Assembly: GCF_025398175.1 (NCBI RefSeq) | Contig: NZ_CP099735.1 | Location: 1,054,001-1,118,000 of the forward strand | DNA length: 64,000 nt | Source: Photobacterium sp. TY1-4 | Lineage (GTDB): Bacteria; Pseudomonadota; Gammaproteobacteria; Enterobacterales; Vibrionaceae | Reading direction: 5' to 3' | Shown here: positions 9,056 through 17,111 of the stretch, piece after piece | Position numbering within the stretch: the stretch's first letter is position 1 | Layout of the letters: each line of letters begins with the position of its first letter | Translations under genes and position numbers: made by a program | The notes under the pieces: model-generated | Seen by the model: only the letters and a program-made list of their open reading frames with translations | The model's database searches: none | Told to the model about the DNA's origin: nothing

Positions 9056-11316
9056 TCACTGACCCTGTTTTTGCAAAAACTGACTTGGTTTTTAGGACAC
9101 TGGTAACTATAACGTTTTGCTTTAATCGCATCCGGAAATGCGTGCACAGCGGACATATCGGAATCATAAGATTCCAGCCCGCGCTCACAGAAATACACAA
9201 AGCCTGGTTTATCTTTGCGTTTCGACGTAAATGCTACCCGACGCGCGGAGCTGGCATCGGTACAACGTACATACGCCAACGCCTTATTAACATCAGGCTC
9301 CCCCGTTTCTAAGTTTTGCAGGGGCCCATCACAGAACCAGTACCCCTGGTCGTTCTGAAAACAATACGCCGTCGCTTCAACCAGCGTACGAAGCGCCTCT
9401 TTCTTCTCTCGTTTGGCCGCCAGCTTCGGTACCGATTGACTGGCCAGTTTTGCGGTCCCGGCCACCGCCGGTGTGGCTAAACCAGCCCCGGTCTGAGGGG
9501 CCGGGCGGGACTTCAAATTGTTGCTTCGGTTATCTTTCAGGGACTGCCAGAAGGCATCACTACGCGCCTGATGCGCAGCTGCCGTGCGCTCCTGCTCCTT
9601 CGCAGCCAAAGCCTTCAGCTGTTGACGCGTGCCGGCAAAAATTTGATCAATATCTTTACCGTCACTGAAGCTGACAGCCTGCATCAAATTGGAATGGAAA
9701 GCGCGATCCCGAGCCATCGTCCAGTTTCTCATTCCCTGTTCGATTGCACGGCGTTCATCACCCGCAACCTTCGCCAGGGACACCGCTGTATACGGAAAAA
9801 CTTTGTTTAAGTTGTTTCCATAACGCTGGCTTCTCCGGTTCACAAGCTCCTCTATGGCGCTAAGTTGCAGGCCGCTGAAGTTGTTCTGAAACGCTTTCTG
9901 AAACTGGCTTTTTTCCGTAGATAAACGGCGGATATCCCGATCATAAGAGGTACGGAGAGATTTCTTCAGTTTTTTACACTCGGGCAAAGCCGTATACAAA
10001 TGATCCGTCGCAGCGCTTCTGAAGCCGCATTGTTGATTCACGATTTCCTTCCTGGCATCAACAAGCTTCTGATGGAACATTTTGATTTCCGCGGCCTCAT
10101 TGATAACCGCATTTTTACCGGCATCACCTCGAAGAGACCGATCGAGCTGATCAGCAAGTGCCGCAACTTCAGCAACCCGACGTTCTTTTTCCTGAAGACG
10201 ATCAATGCGCTCATACCCGTCATTGAGAAACGTCTCGATTCTTTCCCGATACACACTCTCAGGTTCGTTCACAAGCCCCTGGAACGCTAACATTTTCCAC
10301 TTCAAGCTATTTCTGCTGCCAAAGACCACGCGATACGTCACGTTCATTTGATCTGCAACTGCCGGTAATTGATATTCATACGGAGCAGACGAGCCGGAGT
10401 AATTGGTATAAAACGGAGTCAACGCCGAGTCCGGTATGTAGTTCCTCTTCCAGACAGAATAGTCCGTGTGGCCCAAAGGGATGATGAGTGGCATGAAAAT
10501 CTGCTTCCCGGGCAATCCCGCATCGGATGCATCCATTGCAACGGAGACTGCAGCGACATACTCACTCTGATAACCATAAGGTTCTTTCCGGATAAAATTA
10601 GCCGGAAGCACCTGCGTCAGGCCCTTGAACGGAAATATCCCCGCCCTCTTGTGACCCGGGCGCAGATCGATATCGACCACACGAGTTTTGATATCGAGAC
10701 GATCAGGACCGTACTGCACGGTTTCAACGACCCCAACCCCATCCACGTTAAATGTCTTCCTGATGATGTCAAAATCACCCGCTTCCCCGTTCAGCACACG
10801 TCCATTACTGGCCTTTTCGAACAATTGCTCACTTTCTTCCGGCCGATAAAGATGAATAACGACGTCATTCCCGATCATCTTTTCGTAGGATATATCCAGG
10901 TGTTCAAGAGAATCATTATGAGCAAGGTAAGATCGATTGCCGGAAATCTCCAGTGAAAACTCACGATAAGGTGAATGCCGGCGGAAAGAAATTGCATACT
11001 CGTCGTACGGAAAGTTCATAACCCGTTCAATATCATCGTATGTTCGAGCTTTTTCGAGGCAACTATCCTGATAAAATCCTGCCCAAAAAGCACATTGCTC
11101 GGCCTGGCCATCCGTCCGGTAGTAATGGGAGCCCAAAAGAGCTGCTTTTGTATACGGTGTAACTTTCGACAGTCTCACACGCTCAATCGTATACTGTTGA
11201 TCATCGAGATAGGTCCCTTTCGGGGTAGCCAAAACGTCCACTTCCATCGGAAGAAAAATACTGCAACCGGATAACAACACCGTCACAATAAATCCCAAAC
11301 AGACAAGTATTCTCAC
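9052..11316 (-). CDS. Large predicted lipoprotein of unknown function
   Basis: I chose a GTG start at 11316, which has an AGGTGAG ribosome-binding site and opens directly into a signal peptide with lipobox LLSGC, giving a 754-residue protein. An upstream ATG at 11400 would add 28 residues but has no ribosome-binding site. After the lipid anchor there is a beta-rich region (about residues 25-350), then a long charged, helical, probably coiled-coil region (about 370-620). A Pro/Ala linker and a Cys-containing C-terminal segment (YCFQNDQGYWFCDG, YVRCTD, FVYFCERG, CPKNQVSFC) follow. The paired cysteines suggest disulfides in the periplasm. I recognise no family. It has no operon partner, and an unknown acidic protein gene lies upstream. 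Confidence 0.75.
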   Translation of the reverse strand: MRILVCLGFIVTVLLSGCSIFLPMEVDVLATPKGTYLDDQQYTIERVRLSKVTPYTKAALLGSHYYRTDGQAEQCAFWAGFYQDSCLEKARTYDDIERVMNFPYDEYAISFRRHSPYREFSLEISGNRSYLAHNDSLEHLDISYEKMIGNDVVIHLYRPEESEQLFEKASNGRVLNGEAGDFDIIRKTFNVDGVGVVETVQYGPDRLDIKTRVVDIDLRPGHKRAGIFPFKGLTQVLPANFIRKEPYGYQSEYVAAVSVAMDASDAGLPGKQIFMPLIIPLGHTDYSVWKRNYIPDSALTPFYTNYSGSSAPYEYQLPAVADQMNVTYRVVFGSRNSLKWKMLAFQGLVNEPESVYRERIETFLNDGYERIDRLQEKERRVAEVAALADQLDRSLRGDAGKNAVINEAAEIKMFHQKLVDARKEIVNQQCGFRSAATDHLYTALPECKKLKKSLRTSYDRDIRRLSTEKSQFQKAFQNNFSGLQLSAIEELVNRRSQRYGNNLNKVFPYTAVSLAKVAGDERRAIEQGMRNWTMARDRAFHSNLMQAVSFSDGKDIDQIFAGTRQQLKALAAKEQERTAAAHQARSDAFWQSLKDNRSNNLKSRPAPQTGAGLATPAVAGTAKLASQSVPKLAAKREKKEALRTLVEATAYCFQNDQGYWFCDGPLQNLETGEPDVNKALAYVRCTDASSARRVAFTSKRKDKPGFVYFCERGLESYDSDMSAVHAFPDAIKAKRYSYQCPKNQVSFCKNRVSD

Positions 11317-11400
11317 TTTGCTCACCTTTTTTATTTTAAGAAGGAACTTAACAACGCCAGATTGGCCGAAGAACTGCGTGTTAGTCGGAAAACTTGACAT

Positions 11401-11805
11401 TTTTGTACATTATGCCCTCATGAAACTTATATAGTAGTCAATTTTCAAGCATTTAAATGACTGGCACAGGCTTTCCCCCACTATTTCGCGGGGCACCCGG
11501 GTGGGCGGGGGTCGTGGTGGCCACCGAGGCGCTTGCGCCAGGTGATTGGCCGGCACGGCCAACATGCCGGAACGACCCGCGATGACAGACGGCCCGGTGT
11601 ATGCGACCGTGACCGCATGAAAACACGCCGTTTGTGTTTTGATGCGCCGAACAGCCCAGCCGGTGGCTTGCCACGGGCCGATAAACATCGCCGGCTTGCC
11701 GGCAGCCCTATCCGCGTGACTTACCGCAATAGCATCACTTTAACGAGGTGACTAAACTAACCGCACGGCGAAATCCGCGACAAACGAGACTTCAATACAC
11801 CGGGC
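11401..11805. other. GC-rich block without a convincing gene
   Basis: About 11460-11750 is much richer in G and C than its surroundings and has short open frames on both strands that stop or shift against each other. The pattern suggests a decayed coding sequence of foreign composition, but no family motif survives that I can name. Confidence 0.4.
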
Positions 11806-12630
11806 CTAATATTCTTCCCACCGCTTCCTCAATGTTCCGATTCTTGCATCTGCTCGTAGCGAACGCTTATCCGGGCCACACAAGGCCACAGATCCTTCAG
11901 GCAAACCAAAGACTTCTTCAATAGTACGGCGAATGGAGCCTACCCTGGCATCAGAGCGCGCGGCACGATAACGAATATAAGCAGCTGACTTGACAATGTC
12001 CTCATCTGTCGGGGCATCGGACTCATCTGACAGGTTATCCAGATCTCGAGTCAATTCATCTAGATCCAGGTCGCTAAAGTCAAAAAAGTCGTCTTCAAGA
12101 TCATCATCTTCAACATCAGGCTCATCTAAACCATCTTCAAGCTGAGAATCACCTTCATCTATGGGATCAGAGCCAACAGAATACCAATTGACCGCGTCTT
12201 CCTCCTGCCATACCTCACCGTCTTCAATATGAATCTCACAACGAGCTTGCGAGGGAGAAATTGCATCACTATAACGGGCATTAACCCCGGTAATATTATC
12301 GAAAGTTTGCTTGATCAAGGCAAGGGCCTCATCACTACCGGCAACACCAATAAAAGCTGAGAAGCACGGCACCACAAAATTACAGCTCGTTGTTTGATAC
12401 ACATAAACAGTGGCTGTTAGATCGGGAGAGTGAGCAGCTAAAGGCTGAAGGCAATTAACGACTAAATCAGTATAACCATGATGCTCTTTAGGAATGCTAT
12501 CTAAATCAACTTCAACAGTATTGATTAAAGAACGAGGACAAACAAATTTAAGTTCTGCTATAGAACGATCCAAAACACTAACCTCAGTGGATACATAGTA
12601 AATAATGACAATATCACCAATACTAACCAA
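11806..12630 (-). CDS. Acidic protein of unknown function with repeated C-terminal motif
   Basis: A 274-residue protein without signal peptide or membrane segment. Residues about 1-130 look like a mixed alpha/beta domain. Residues about 145-205 are extremely acidic (long Asp/Glu runs such as EDDDLEDDFFDFSDLDLDE) and probably disordered. The C-terminal ~60 residues are basic and contain two related units, RSDARVGSIRRTIEEVF and RADARIGTLRKRWEEY, about 35 residues apart. The acidic linker plus basic repeat resembles a nucleic-acid or protein-binding tail, but I cannot assign a function. The start ATG has no strong ribosome-binding site. Confidence 0.6.
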   Translation of the reverse strand: MVSIGDIVIIYYVSTEVSVLDRSIAELKFVCPRSLINTVEVDLDSIPKEHHGYTDLVVNCLQPLAAHSPDLTATVYVYQTTSCNFVVPCFSAFIGVAGSDEALALIKQTFDNITGVNARYSDAISPSQARCEIHIEDGEVWQEEDAVNWYSVGSDPIDEGDSQLEDGLDEPDVEDDDLEDDFFDFSDLDLDELTRDLDNLSDESDAPTDEDIVKSAAYIRYRAARSDARVGSIRRTIEEVFGLPEGSVALCGPDKRSLRADARIGTLRKRWEEY

Positions 12631-12746
12631 GTAGCTTATATAAAATCACTATTTGCAACAAAAAAACTCGAGCCCAGCCCAAACTAATCTGCCGCAGAAC
12701 AACTGGGCCCGATAAAGCACGTTGCTGAAGAGCCACACAAGGATCC

Positions 12747-12968
12747 TTGATAGGAAGGAGGAGCAGCCAGCCCTGGCAGCAACCCACCGAAACCCCGCCG
12801 GATATCCGCCCGTTCGAACTGCCGGCGCTCAAGAGCGCGCAGGTGATCGACCCCGACGTTATCTTCACCGTCGTCAATCGCTGCTACCCGGAGAAGAGTA
12901 AGTTCAACATCAACTTTCTGAATTTTCACCTGCGGTTTGATAAATGTGACACAACTCCACCATCGTGA
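12747..12968 (+). pseudogene. Possible C-terminal gene fragment
   Basis: A 73-codon open frame with protein-like composition, including VIDPDVIFTVVNRCYPEKSK followed by beta-strand-like NINFLNFHLRF. It has no ribosome-binding site and no upstream part, so it looks like the tail of a lost gene. I cannot name the family. The remainder of 12631-13081 has no other recognisable feature. Confidence 0.35.
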
Positions 12969-13081
12969 TTATCTATACTGTCCCTGTAAGGCCCGTGCGA
13001 GTACGATACGAAATAGAATATGCATGCTGCAGAGACGTGTCTCTGCGCTTCAAACAGGCCCGCCGGTATAGCGAGGACACA

Positions 13082-14194
13082 TTGGACTACTTAAAGTTGG
13101 TGCTCGGCCTGCTCCTGCTCATTGGCGGGGCAGACGGCCTGGTGAAAGGAGCCACCCGACTGGCAGAAAGAGTGGGGGTCCCCAGCCTGGTGATCGGTTT
13201 AACCGTGGTCGCATTCGGAACGAGCGCGCCTGAGCTGGCAGTCAGCATTCGCGCTGCGCTCACGGGCCAGCGTGAAATGGCCATGGCGAATGTTGTAGGG
13301 AGCAATATCTTCAACGTCTTGTTCATTCTGGGCCTCTCGGCCGTGATTATTCCCCTCACCATTTCCAGACAACTGATTCGTCAAGATGTGCCGATAATGA
13401 TCCTCACCACTGCACTCGTGCTCTCTATGGCAATCGATGGGCAGCTCAGCCGGTGGAATAGCGCCGCACTGGTTGTGCTGCTCATTGGGTATACGGTGTT
13501 TTTATTTGCTCAGGGCAAACGAGCCGCACACGTGAAAACGACAGCATCAAGCAGCGAAGCTGTCACCGAAACCATTAAAAAGAACGCTCCCGCCTGGCAC
13601 AGCTTACTTTGGCTGGCAATCGGACTGAGTTGCCTGATCTTCGGGGCGAATGTGTTGGTCGATAGTGCGGTGAATATCGCGAGAGTATTTGAGATCAGTG
13701 AAGCCGTCATCGGGCTAACGATCCTGGCCATCGGGACCTCGTTACCCGAAGTCGTCACATCGCTCGTGGCCAGCCTCCGGGGCCAGCGTGATATCGCAGT
13801 GGGGAATGTGGTGGGCAGCAATACCTTTAACTTATTGGCTGTGCTTGGCATTTCAGGCTTAGTCAGTGAGCAGGGGCTAACTGGTAGCCTCCAACTCGTA
13901 CAGCAGGATTTTCCTATCATGCTGGCCGTCGCTTTGCTGTGCTTGCCGTTATTTTTTACCGGTGCATCCCTGAGCCGTATCGAAGGCGGGCTATTTTTGA
14001 GTTTATATCTACTCTACAGTACATTCTTAATCGGCGTGACAACCCATGCCCACTGGCTGAGTTCACTCAAACTATTCATCTTCTATCTCTGTATTCCACT
14101 GACGGTATTGACGGTGACCGGCACACTGGTCAATGACTTGCGAAAAAGAAGACAGTGGCCCGGCACTAACAAAGGACCGGATGATGATACATGA
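13082..14194 (+). CDS. Calcium/sodium antiporter of the CaCA family (YrbG type)
   Basis: Inner-membrane K+-independent Ca2+/Na+ exchanger. The frame opens at 12965, but the first 39 codons are not membrane protein-like. A TTG at 13082 behind a GCGAGGA site starts directly in the first membrane helix and gives 370 residues. Two inverted repeats carry the alpha motifs that form the ion site. These are GLTVVAFGTSAPELAVS with NVVGSNIFN in the first half, and GLTILAIGTSLPEVVTS with NVVGSNTFN in the second. About ten membrane helices are visible. The 3' end overlaps a remnant of an M24 peptidase gene. Confidence 0.9.
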   Translation: MDYLKLVLGLLLLIGGADGLVKGATRLAERVGVPSLVIGLTVVAFGTSAPELAVSIRAALTGQREMAMANVVGSNIFNVLFILGLSAVIIPLTISRQLIRQDVPIMILTTALVLSMAIDGQLSRWNSAALVVLLIGYTVFLFAQGKRAAHVKTTASSSEAVTETIKKNAPAWHSLLWLAIGLSCLIFGANVLVDSAVNIARVFEISEAVIGLTILAIGTSLPEVVTSLVASLRGQRDIAVGNVVGSNTFNLLAVLGISGLVSEQGLTGSLQLVQQDFPIMLAVALLCLPLFFTGASLSRIEGGLFLSLYLLYSTFLIGVTTHAHWLSSLKLFIFYLCIPLTVLTVTGTLVNDLRKRRQWPGTNKGPDDDT

Positions 14195-14273
14195 AGAAAA
14201 TATCGTGATCACCGAATCCGGCTGCGAACTGCTGCACGAGCGCACCTGGCACGACATGCCGGTGATCGCGTAA
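14181..14273 (+). pseudogene. Remnant of an M24-family peptidase/hydrolase C-terminus
   Basis: Thirty codons read HEENIVITESGCELL followed by HERTWHDMPVIA and a stop. This is the characteristic extreme C-terminus of creatinase-fold (M24) enzymes such as Xaa-Pro peptidases and ectoine hydrolase, including the metal-binding Glu region. Nothing upstream encodes the rest: the frame runs into the antiporter gene in another phase. This is a deletion scar rather than a gene. The stretch to 14465 holds no other feature. Confidence 0.55.
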
Positions 14274-14465
14274 CAAGGTTACCATGAATACAAAGGCGCA
14301 GCGGTGGCATCGCAGCACCCCTACCGAACCGCGAAACAGCCTTGAAACCCCTGGCGATTTCAAGCTGAAGTCACCTCACAAAACCATTATATCCCATGCA
14401 TTTAAGTGCGATATTTTCTTGATGAATGCTACAGGGTGTGAGTCGCACCGTTTATACCGAAATGC

Positions 14466-15217
14466 ATGAGTATGAAGCCTTAGCCCGATACATGACCGCT
14501 TTGGCCGAAAAAACATCGATCATTCTGCCATCACCGATGTAATTCAAAACGCAACTTTGCATGACACCTTTCAGTTGGTTGGCGGCGGATTGGAAACTGA
14601 CGGTAAGCCTATTGCCGGTGTGGCTCGCTGGAATCCTGGTGAAAACTGGGATGCCAGGAAACGTCTCTGGTACATCGATGCACGAAATGTCGACGAATAA
14701 CATCGACAAAGTCCTGCAAGTGATTAATGACATTGCTGAGCAAACCAACCTGCTGGCCCTGAATGCTGCGATTGAAGCCGCGAGAGCCGGTGAACATGGT
14801 CGAGGTTTTGCGGTGGTCGCCGATGAAGTTCGCTCTCTGGCAAGCAGAACACAAGACTCAACCACAGAAATACAAAGTATCATTGAGCAACTTCAGTCCC
14901 GCTCACGCGCAGTGGTCAAAGTGCTGGACGAAAGCCAGGCATCCTCAACGAGCACCGTTGAAAATGAACAGAAACTCGAACAGACGCTTCATGAGATTTA
15001 TGAAAAGATTCAACACATTAATATGATGAACCTGCAGATCTCTTCTGCGGCTGAAGAGCAAAGCCTGGTGGCTAAAGAAATTAATACCAACACCCTGAAA
15101 ATCAAAGCGCTGAGTGAGAAAGTCTCGAACGATGCGCAAGCGTCTAATCAAGCCACAGAGAGGCAGGTTCACAGCGTTCGGCAGCAAACTGAAGTATTAG
15201 AAACATTTACAGTCTGA
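14466..15217 (+). pseudogene. Chemoreceptor (MCP) pseudogene, internally deleted
   Basis: The 5' part encodes, in shifting frames, a dCache ligand-binding segment ([19 protein letters not shown], then [14 protein letters not shown]) that ends at a stop near 14700. It runs directly into the conserved cytoplasmic signalling tip ([32 protein letters not shown]) and the distal helical arm. The second membrane helix, HAMP domain and the proximal arm are missing. The longest frame (14561-15217) is a chimera of wrong-frame sensor and in-frame signalling tail. It cannot be a working membrane receptor, although a soluble C-terminal signalling fragment could in principle be made. Confidence 0.8.
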
Positions 15218-15543
15218 CAGAAACCATCACGGTACAGGCTCATCTTTTGATGAACCTTTCATATTATGTCAAAGAGGTCACGGTGAGATCCAACGGCCAA
15301 AGCCAGATATGCGGGCAGGGTTAGGCATAGTACGGGCAAGCGGCCTACGCCAGATCGTAAGTGTGTCCCAACGCCTGAAATTGTTTTGGAAAAATGATTT
15401 ATATCATCGGGTTAAATGTGAATTTTGCGTGGTAAAATTCAGGAGATTGCAGAAGGAGGGGAACTCAACGCACCCGGCCAATCAGGTCTGGCCTTCCAGA
15501 CGAGACCAAGAGATCGAAGGGCTCTCGGGAGCGGTGACCAAAT
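15218..15543. other. Intergenic stretch before the tRNA repeat region
   Basis: No gene recognised. Near 15517-15550 there is a GGGAGCGG followed by a terminator hairpin, the same end structure as in repeat module B, so a further decayed tRNA unit probably lies here. Confidence 0.4.
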
Positions 15544-15574
15544 ACAAAAAAACCTTCATCTTGTGATGAAGGTT
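15544..15574 (-). terminator. Rho-independent terminator, minus strand
   Basis: Stem AACCTTCATC / GATGAAGGTT with a TTGT loop (plus-strand reading), followed on the minus strand by a run of seven T residues. It terminates transcription coming from the tRNA-Asp side, after repeat module B. Confidence 0.8.
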
Positions 15575-15578
15575 TCAT

Positions 15579-15671
15579 GTAGTGGCGGAACGGCCGGGCT
15601 GGCGCTCCAGCGGACTCGATGGTCCGGCATTCCGGCCCGCAGACTAACGACCGAAAGGCGTTCGGGAGCGG
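15579..15671 (-). repeat. tRNA-derived repeat module, copy B
   Basis: This is the second copy of the module at 3479-3568, identical over most of its first 60 bases. On the minus strand it starts with a GCTCCCGAAC-like end, contains ATCGAGTCC (T-loop-like) and ends CCGTTCCGCCA, close to the CCGTCCGCTCCGCCA end of the neighbouring tRNA-Asp. It lies between two terminators, in line with tRNA-Asp, and reads as a decayed duplicate of it carrying an extra hairpin. Confidence 0.65.
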
Positions 15672-15681
15672 AACATATAGC

Positions 15682-15713
15682 AAGAAACCCTGCCATTTCT
15701 GACAGGGTTTCTT
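15682..15713 (-). terminator. Terminator of the tRNA-Asp gene
   Basis: An 11-bp stem AAGAAACCCTG / CAGGGTTTCTT lies immediately downstream of the tRNA-Asp CCA end on the minus strand. The minus-strand copy ends in a short T-rich tail. Confidence 0.75.
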
Positions 15714-15717
15714 ATAT

Positions 15718-15794
15718 TGGCGGAGCGGACGGGACTCGAACCCGCGACCCCCGGCGTGACAGGCCGGTATTCTAACCAACTGAACTACCGCTCC
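15718..15794 (-). tRNA. tRNA-Asp (GTC)
   Basis: A 77-nt gene on the minus strand. The acceptor stem GGAGCGG pairs with CCGCTCC and the CCA end is encoded. The anticodon loop CTGTCAC gives GTC and the T-loop reads TTCGAGTCC. All arms are complete. Confidence 0.97.
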
Positions 15795-15835
15795 AATTCT
15801 TTAAGAAATCCGGCAAATGCCTAACTTCTGAAATG

Positions 15836-15926
15836 TGGCGGAGAGATAGGGATTTGAACCCTAGATACGCTATAAACGTATGCCGGTTTTCAAGACCGGT
15901 GCTTTCAACCACTCAGCCATCTCTCC
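15836..15926 (-). tRNA. tRNA-Ser (TGA), copy 1
   Basis: A 91-nt class II tRNA on the minus strand with the long variable arm typical of serine tRNAs. The acceptor stem is GGAGAGA / TCTCTCC, the anticodon TGA lies in CTTGAAA and the CCA end is encoded. It lies 41 bases upstream of tRNA-Asp on the same strand, so the two are probably co-transcribed. It differs by one base in the variable arm from the copy at 40928-41018. Confidence 0.97.
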
Positions 15927-16035
15927 GTAAGCGGGATGAATAATATTGAGCAAACTCAAGGTTGTAAAGCAGTTTTTTCACGATTTTGCACAACTGGGCA
16001 AGCTTTAGACACAAGCGTGCGACTCAGCGCACTTT

Positions 16036-16896
16036 TCATCCTTCAGCCAAAGTCTGCGACTGACTGGCCGCACGACAAACGTCAATCACCGAAGCGATCA
16101 ACGGATCACTTTCCCGGCCTGCTTTATATGCCAATCCAATTCGTTTCTGTAAATCGAGCGAGGCCACCTGCCGCAGGACGATTTCCTGCGCCTGACAAAT
16201 CTCCTGCCAGTCCGGAAGCAAAGCCGCCCCGACCCCCGCTCCCACCAGCGGCCAGGCGTATTCGACAGTCCGGATATTTGCCCGGTGCTGTAATTTCACC
16301 CCGGCTTCGGCCATCATCAGCTTGAGTTTTTCCAGCGCGTCACACGGGGTACGATGAATAAACGGCAGTCCGTCCAGCTCCTCCAGGGAGATCTGATCCT
16401 GCGCCGCCAACGGCCAGGAACGAGGCAGTGCTAGCAGGTAATGATCATTCCAGATCGGAACAAATGCTTCACTTTTCGTCGTCGATTGCGACAGAATGAT
16501 TCTGGCATCACACGGCTCATCCGGATCCACCAACGTCAGTTCCAGATGCTCGATCTGGTTGGTCAGCGCGGTCAGTAAGCAGCTCATGCGCTGAGCACCC
16601 AACGATCGCATCAACCCCAACCTCAGGGGCACCGGTGCCGGACCTTCCCCAAACAAGTTCAGGATTTGCTGCTCGCCCGCACTCATATTTCTGGCCAGCG
16701 GATACAACTTCTCGGCCGCTGCCGTCGGCAATACCCCCCGGGCATGACGGACAAATAAGCTGGTCCCGAGAAGGTGCTCTAACTGCTTGATCGCAGCCGT
16801 AATGGAAGGTTGCGACACATAACACTGGCGCGCCGCGCCGCTAACACTGCCTTGCTCATAAACTGCCTGAAAATACTTTAAAGCCCGCAATTCCAT
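16036..16896 (-). CDS. LysR-family regulator divergent from the aminomutase operon
   Basis: A 286-residue transcriptional regulator. I chose the ATG at 16896 (MELRALKYFQAVYEQGS), which has an AGGGAAG ribosome-binding site; an upstream in-frame extension to 17124 is not regulator-like. An N-terminal winged helix-turn-helix (about residues 1-60, with AARQCYVSQPSITAAIKQLE) is followed by a periplasmic-binding-protein-like effector domain. It is transcribed away from the kamA-like gene across a 215-bp gap, the usual layout for a LysR activator that controls its neighbour. Its inducer is probably an intermediate of that pathway; this is inference. Confidence 0.92.
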   Translation of the reverse strand: MELRALKYFQAVYEQGSVSGAARQCYVSQPSITAAIKQLEHLLGTSLFVRHARGVLPTAAAEKLYPLARNMSAGEQQILNLFGEGPAPVPLRLGLMRSLGAQRMSCLLTALTNQIEHLELTLVDPDEPCDARIILSQSTTKSEAFVPIWNDHYLLALPRSWPLAAQDQISLEELDGLPFIHRTPCDALEKLKLMMAEAGVKLQHRANIRTVEYAWPLVGAGVGAALLPDWQEICQAQEIVLRQVASLDLQKRIGLAYKAGRESDPLIASVIDVCRAASQSQTLAEG

Positions 16897-16993
16897 TGCC
16901 ACTTCCCTGAAAAATGCGCCCAAAACGGCCGCGCGATGGACACACAACCGTGGTGTGTCTAGGTCTAGCGCTTGTCGAGGTTTCACTTTCGTC

Positions 16994-17012
16994 AAGGTAT
17001 AGCCCTGACCTA
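16994..17012. promoter_or_regulatory. Candidate LysR-type operator
   Basis: Within the divergent gap, AGGT and ACCT arms separated by nine bases (AGGTATAGCCCTGACCT) form an interrupted dyad of the size bound by LysR-type regulators. It lies about 100 bases from each start codon. No experimental or conservation evidence is available here. Confidence 0.3.
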
Positions 17013-17111
17013 TAAGCAACATAAAAATAACATATTTCTCAAAACCAGCGAGCATCTCTAAGGTAATAACCATCAAAAAAGTGAGGTAAATACCGAATAC
17101 AGGATGAACAG

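Noticed and set aside
11410..11751. A PAAR-type or other small secreted protein
   Set aside because: Frames on both strands were read; none gives repeated Gly-Asp/PAAR-type motifs or an intact start with a ribosome-binding site.
15425..15779. Protein-coding frames over the tRNA-Asp region, both strands
   Set aside because: They are translations of tRNA-Asp and decayed tRNA sequence, a common false ORF (GGRGFESRPLRQ type).
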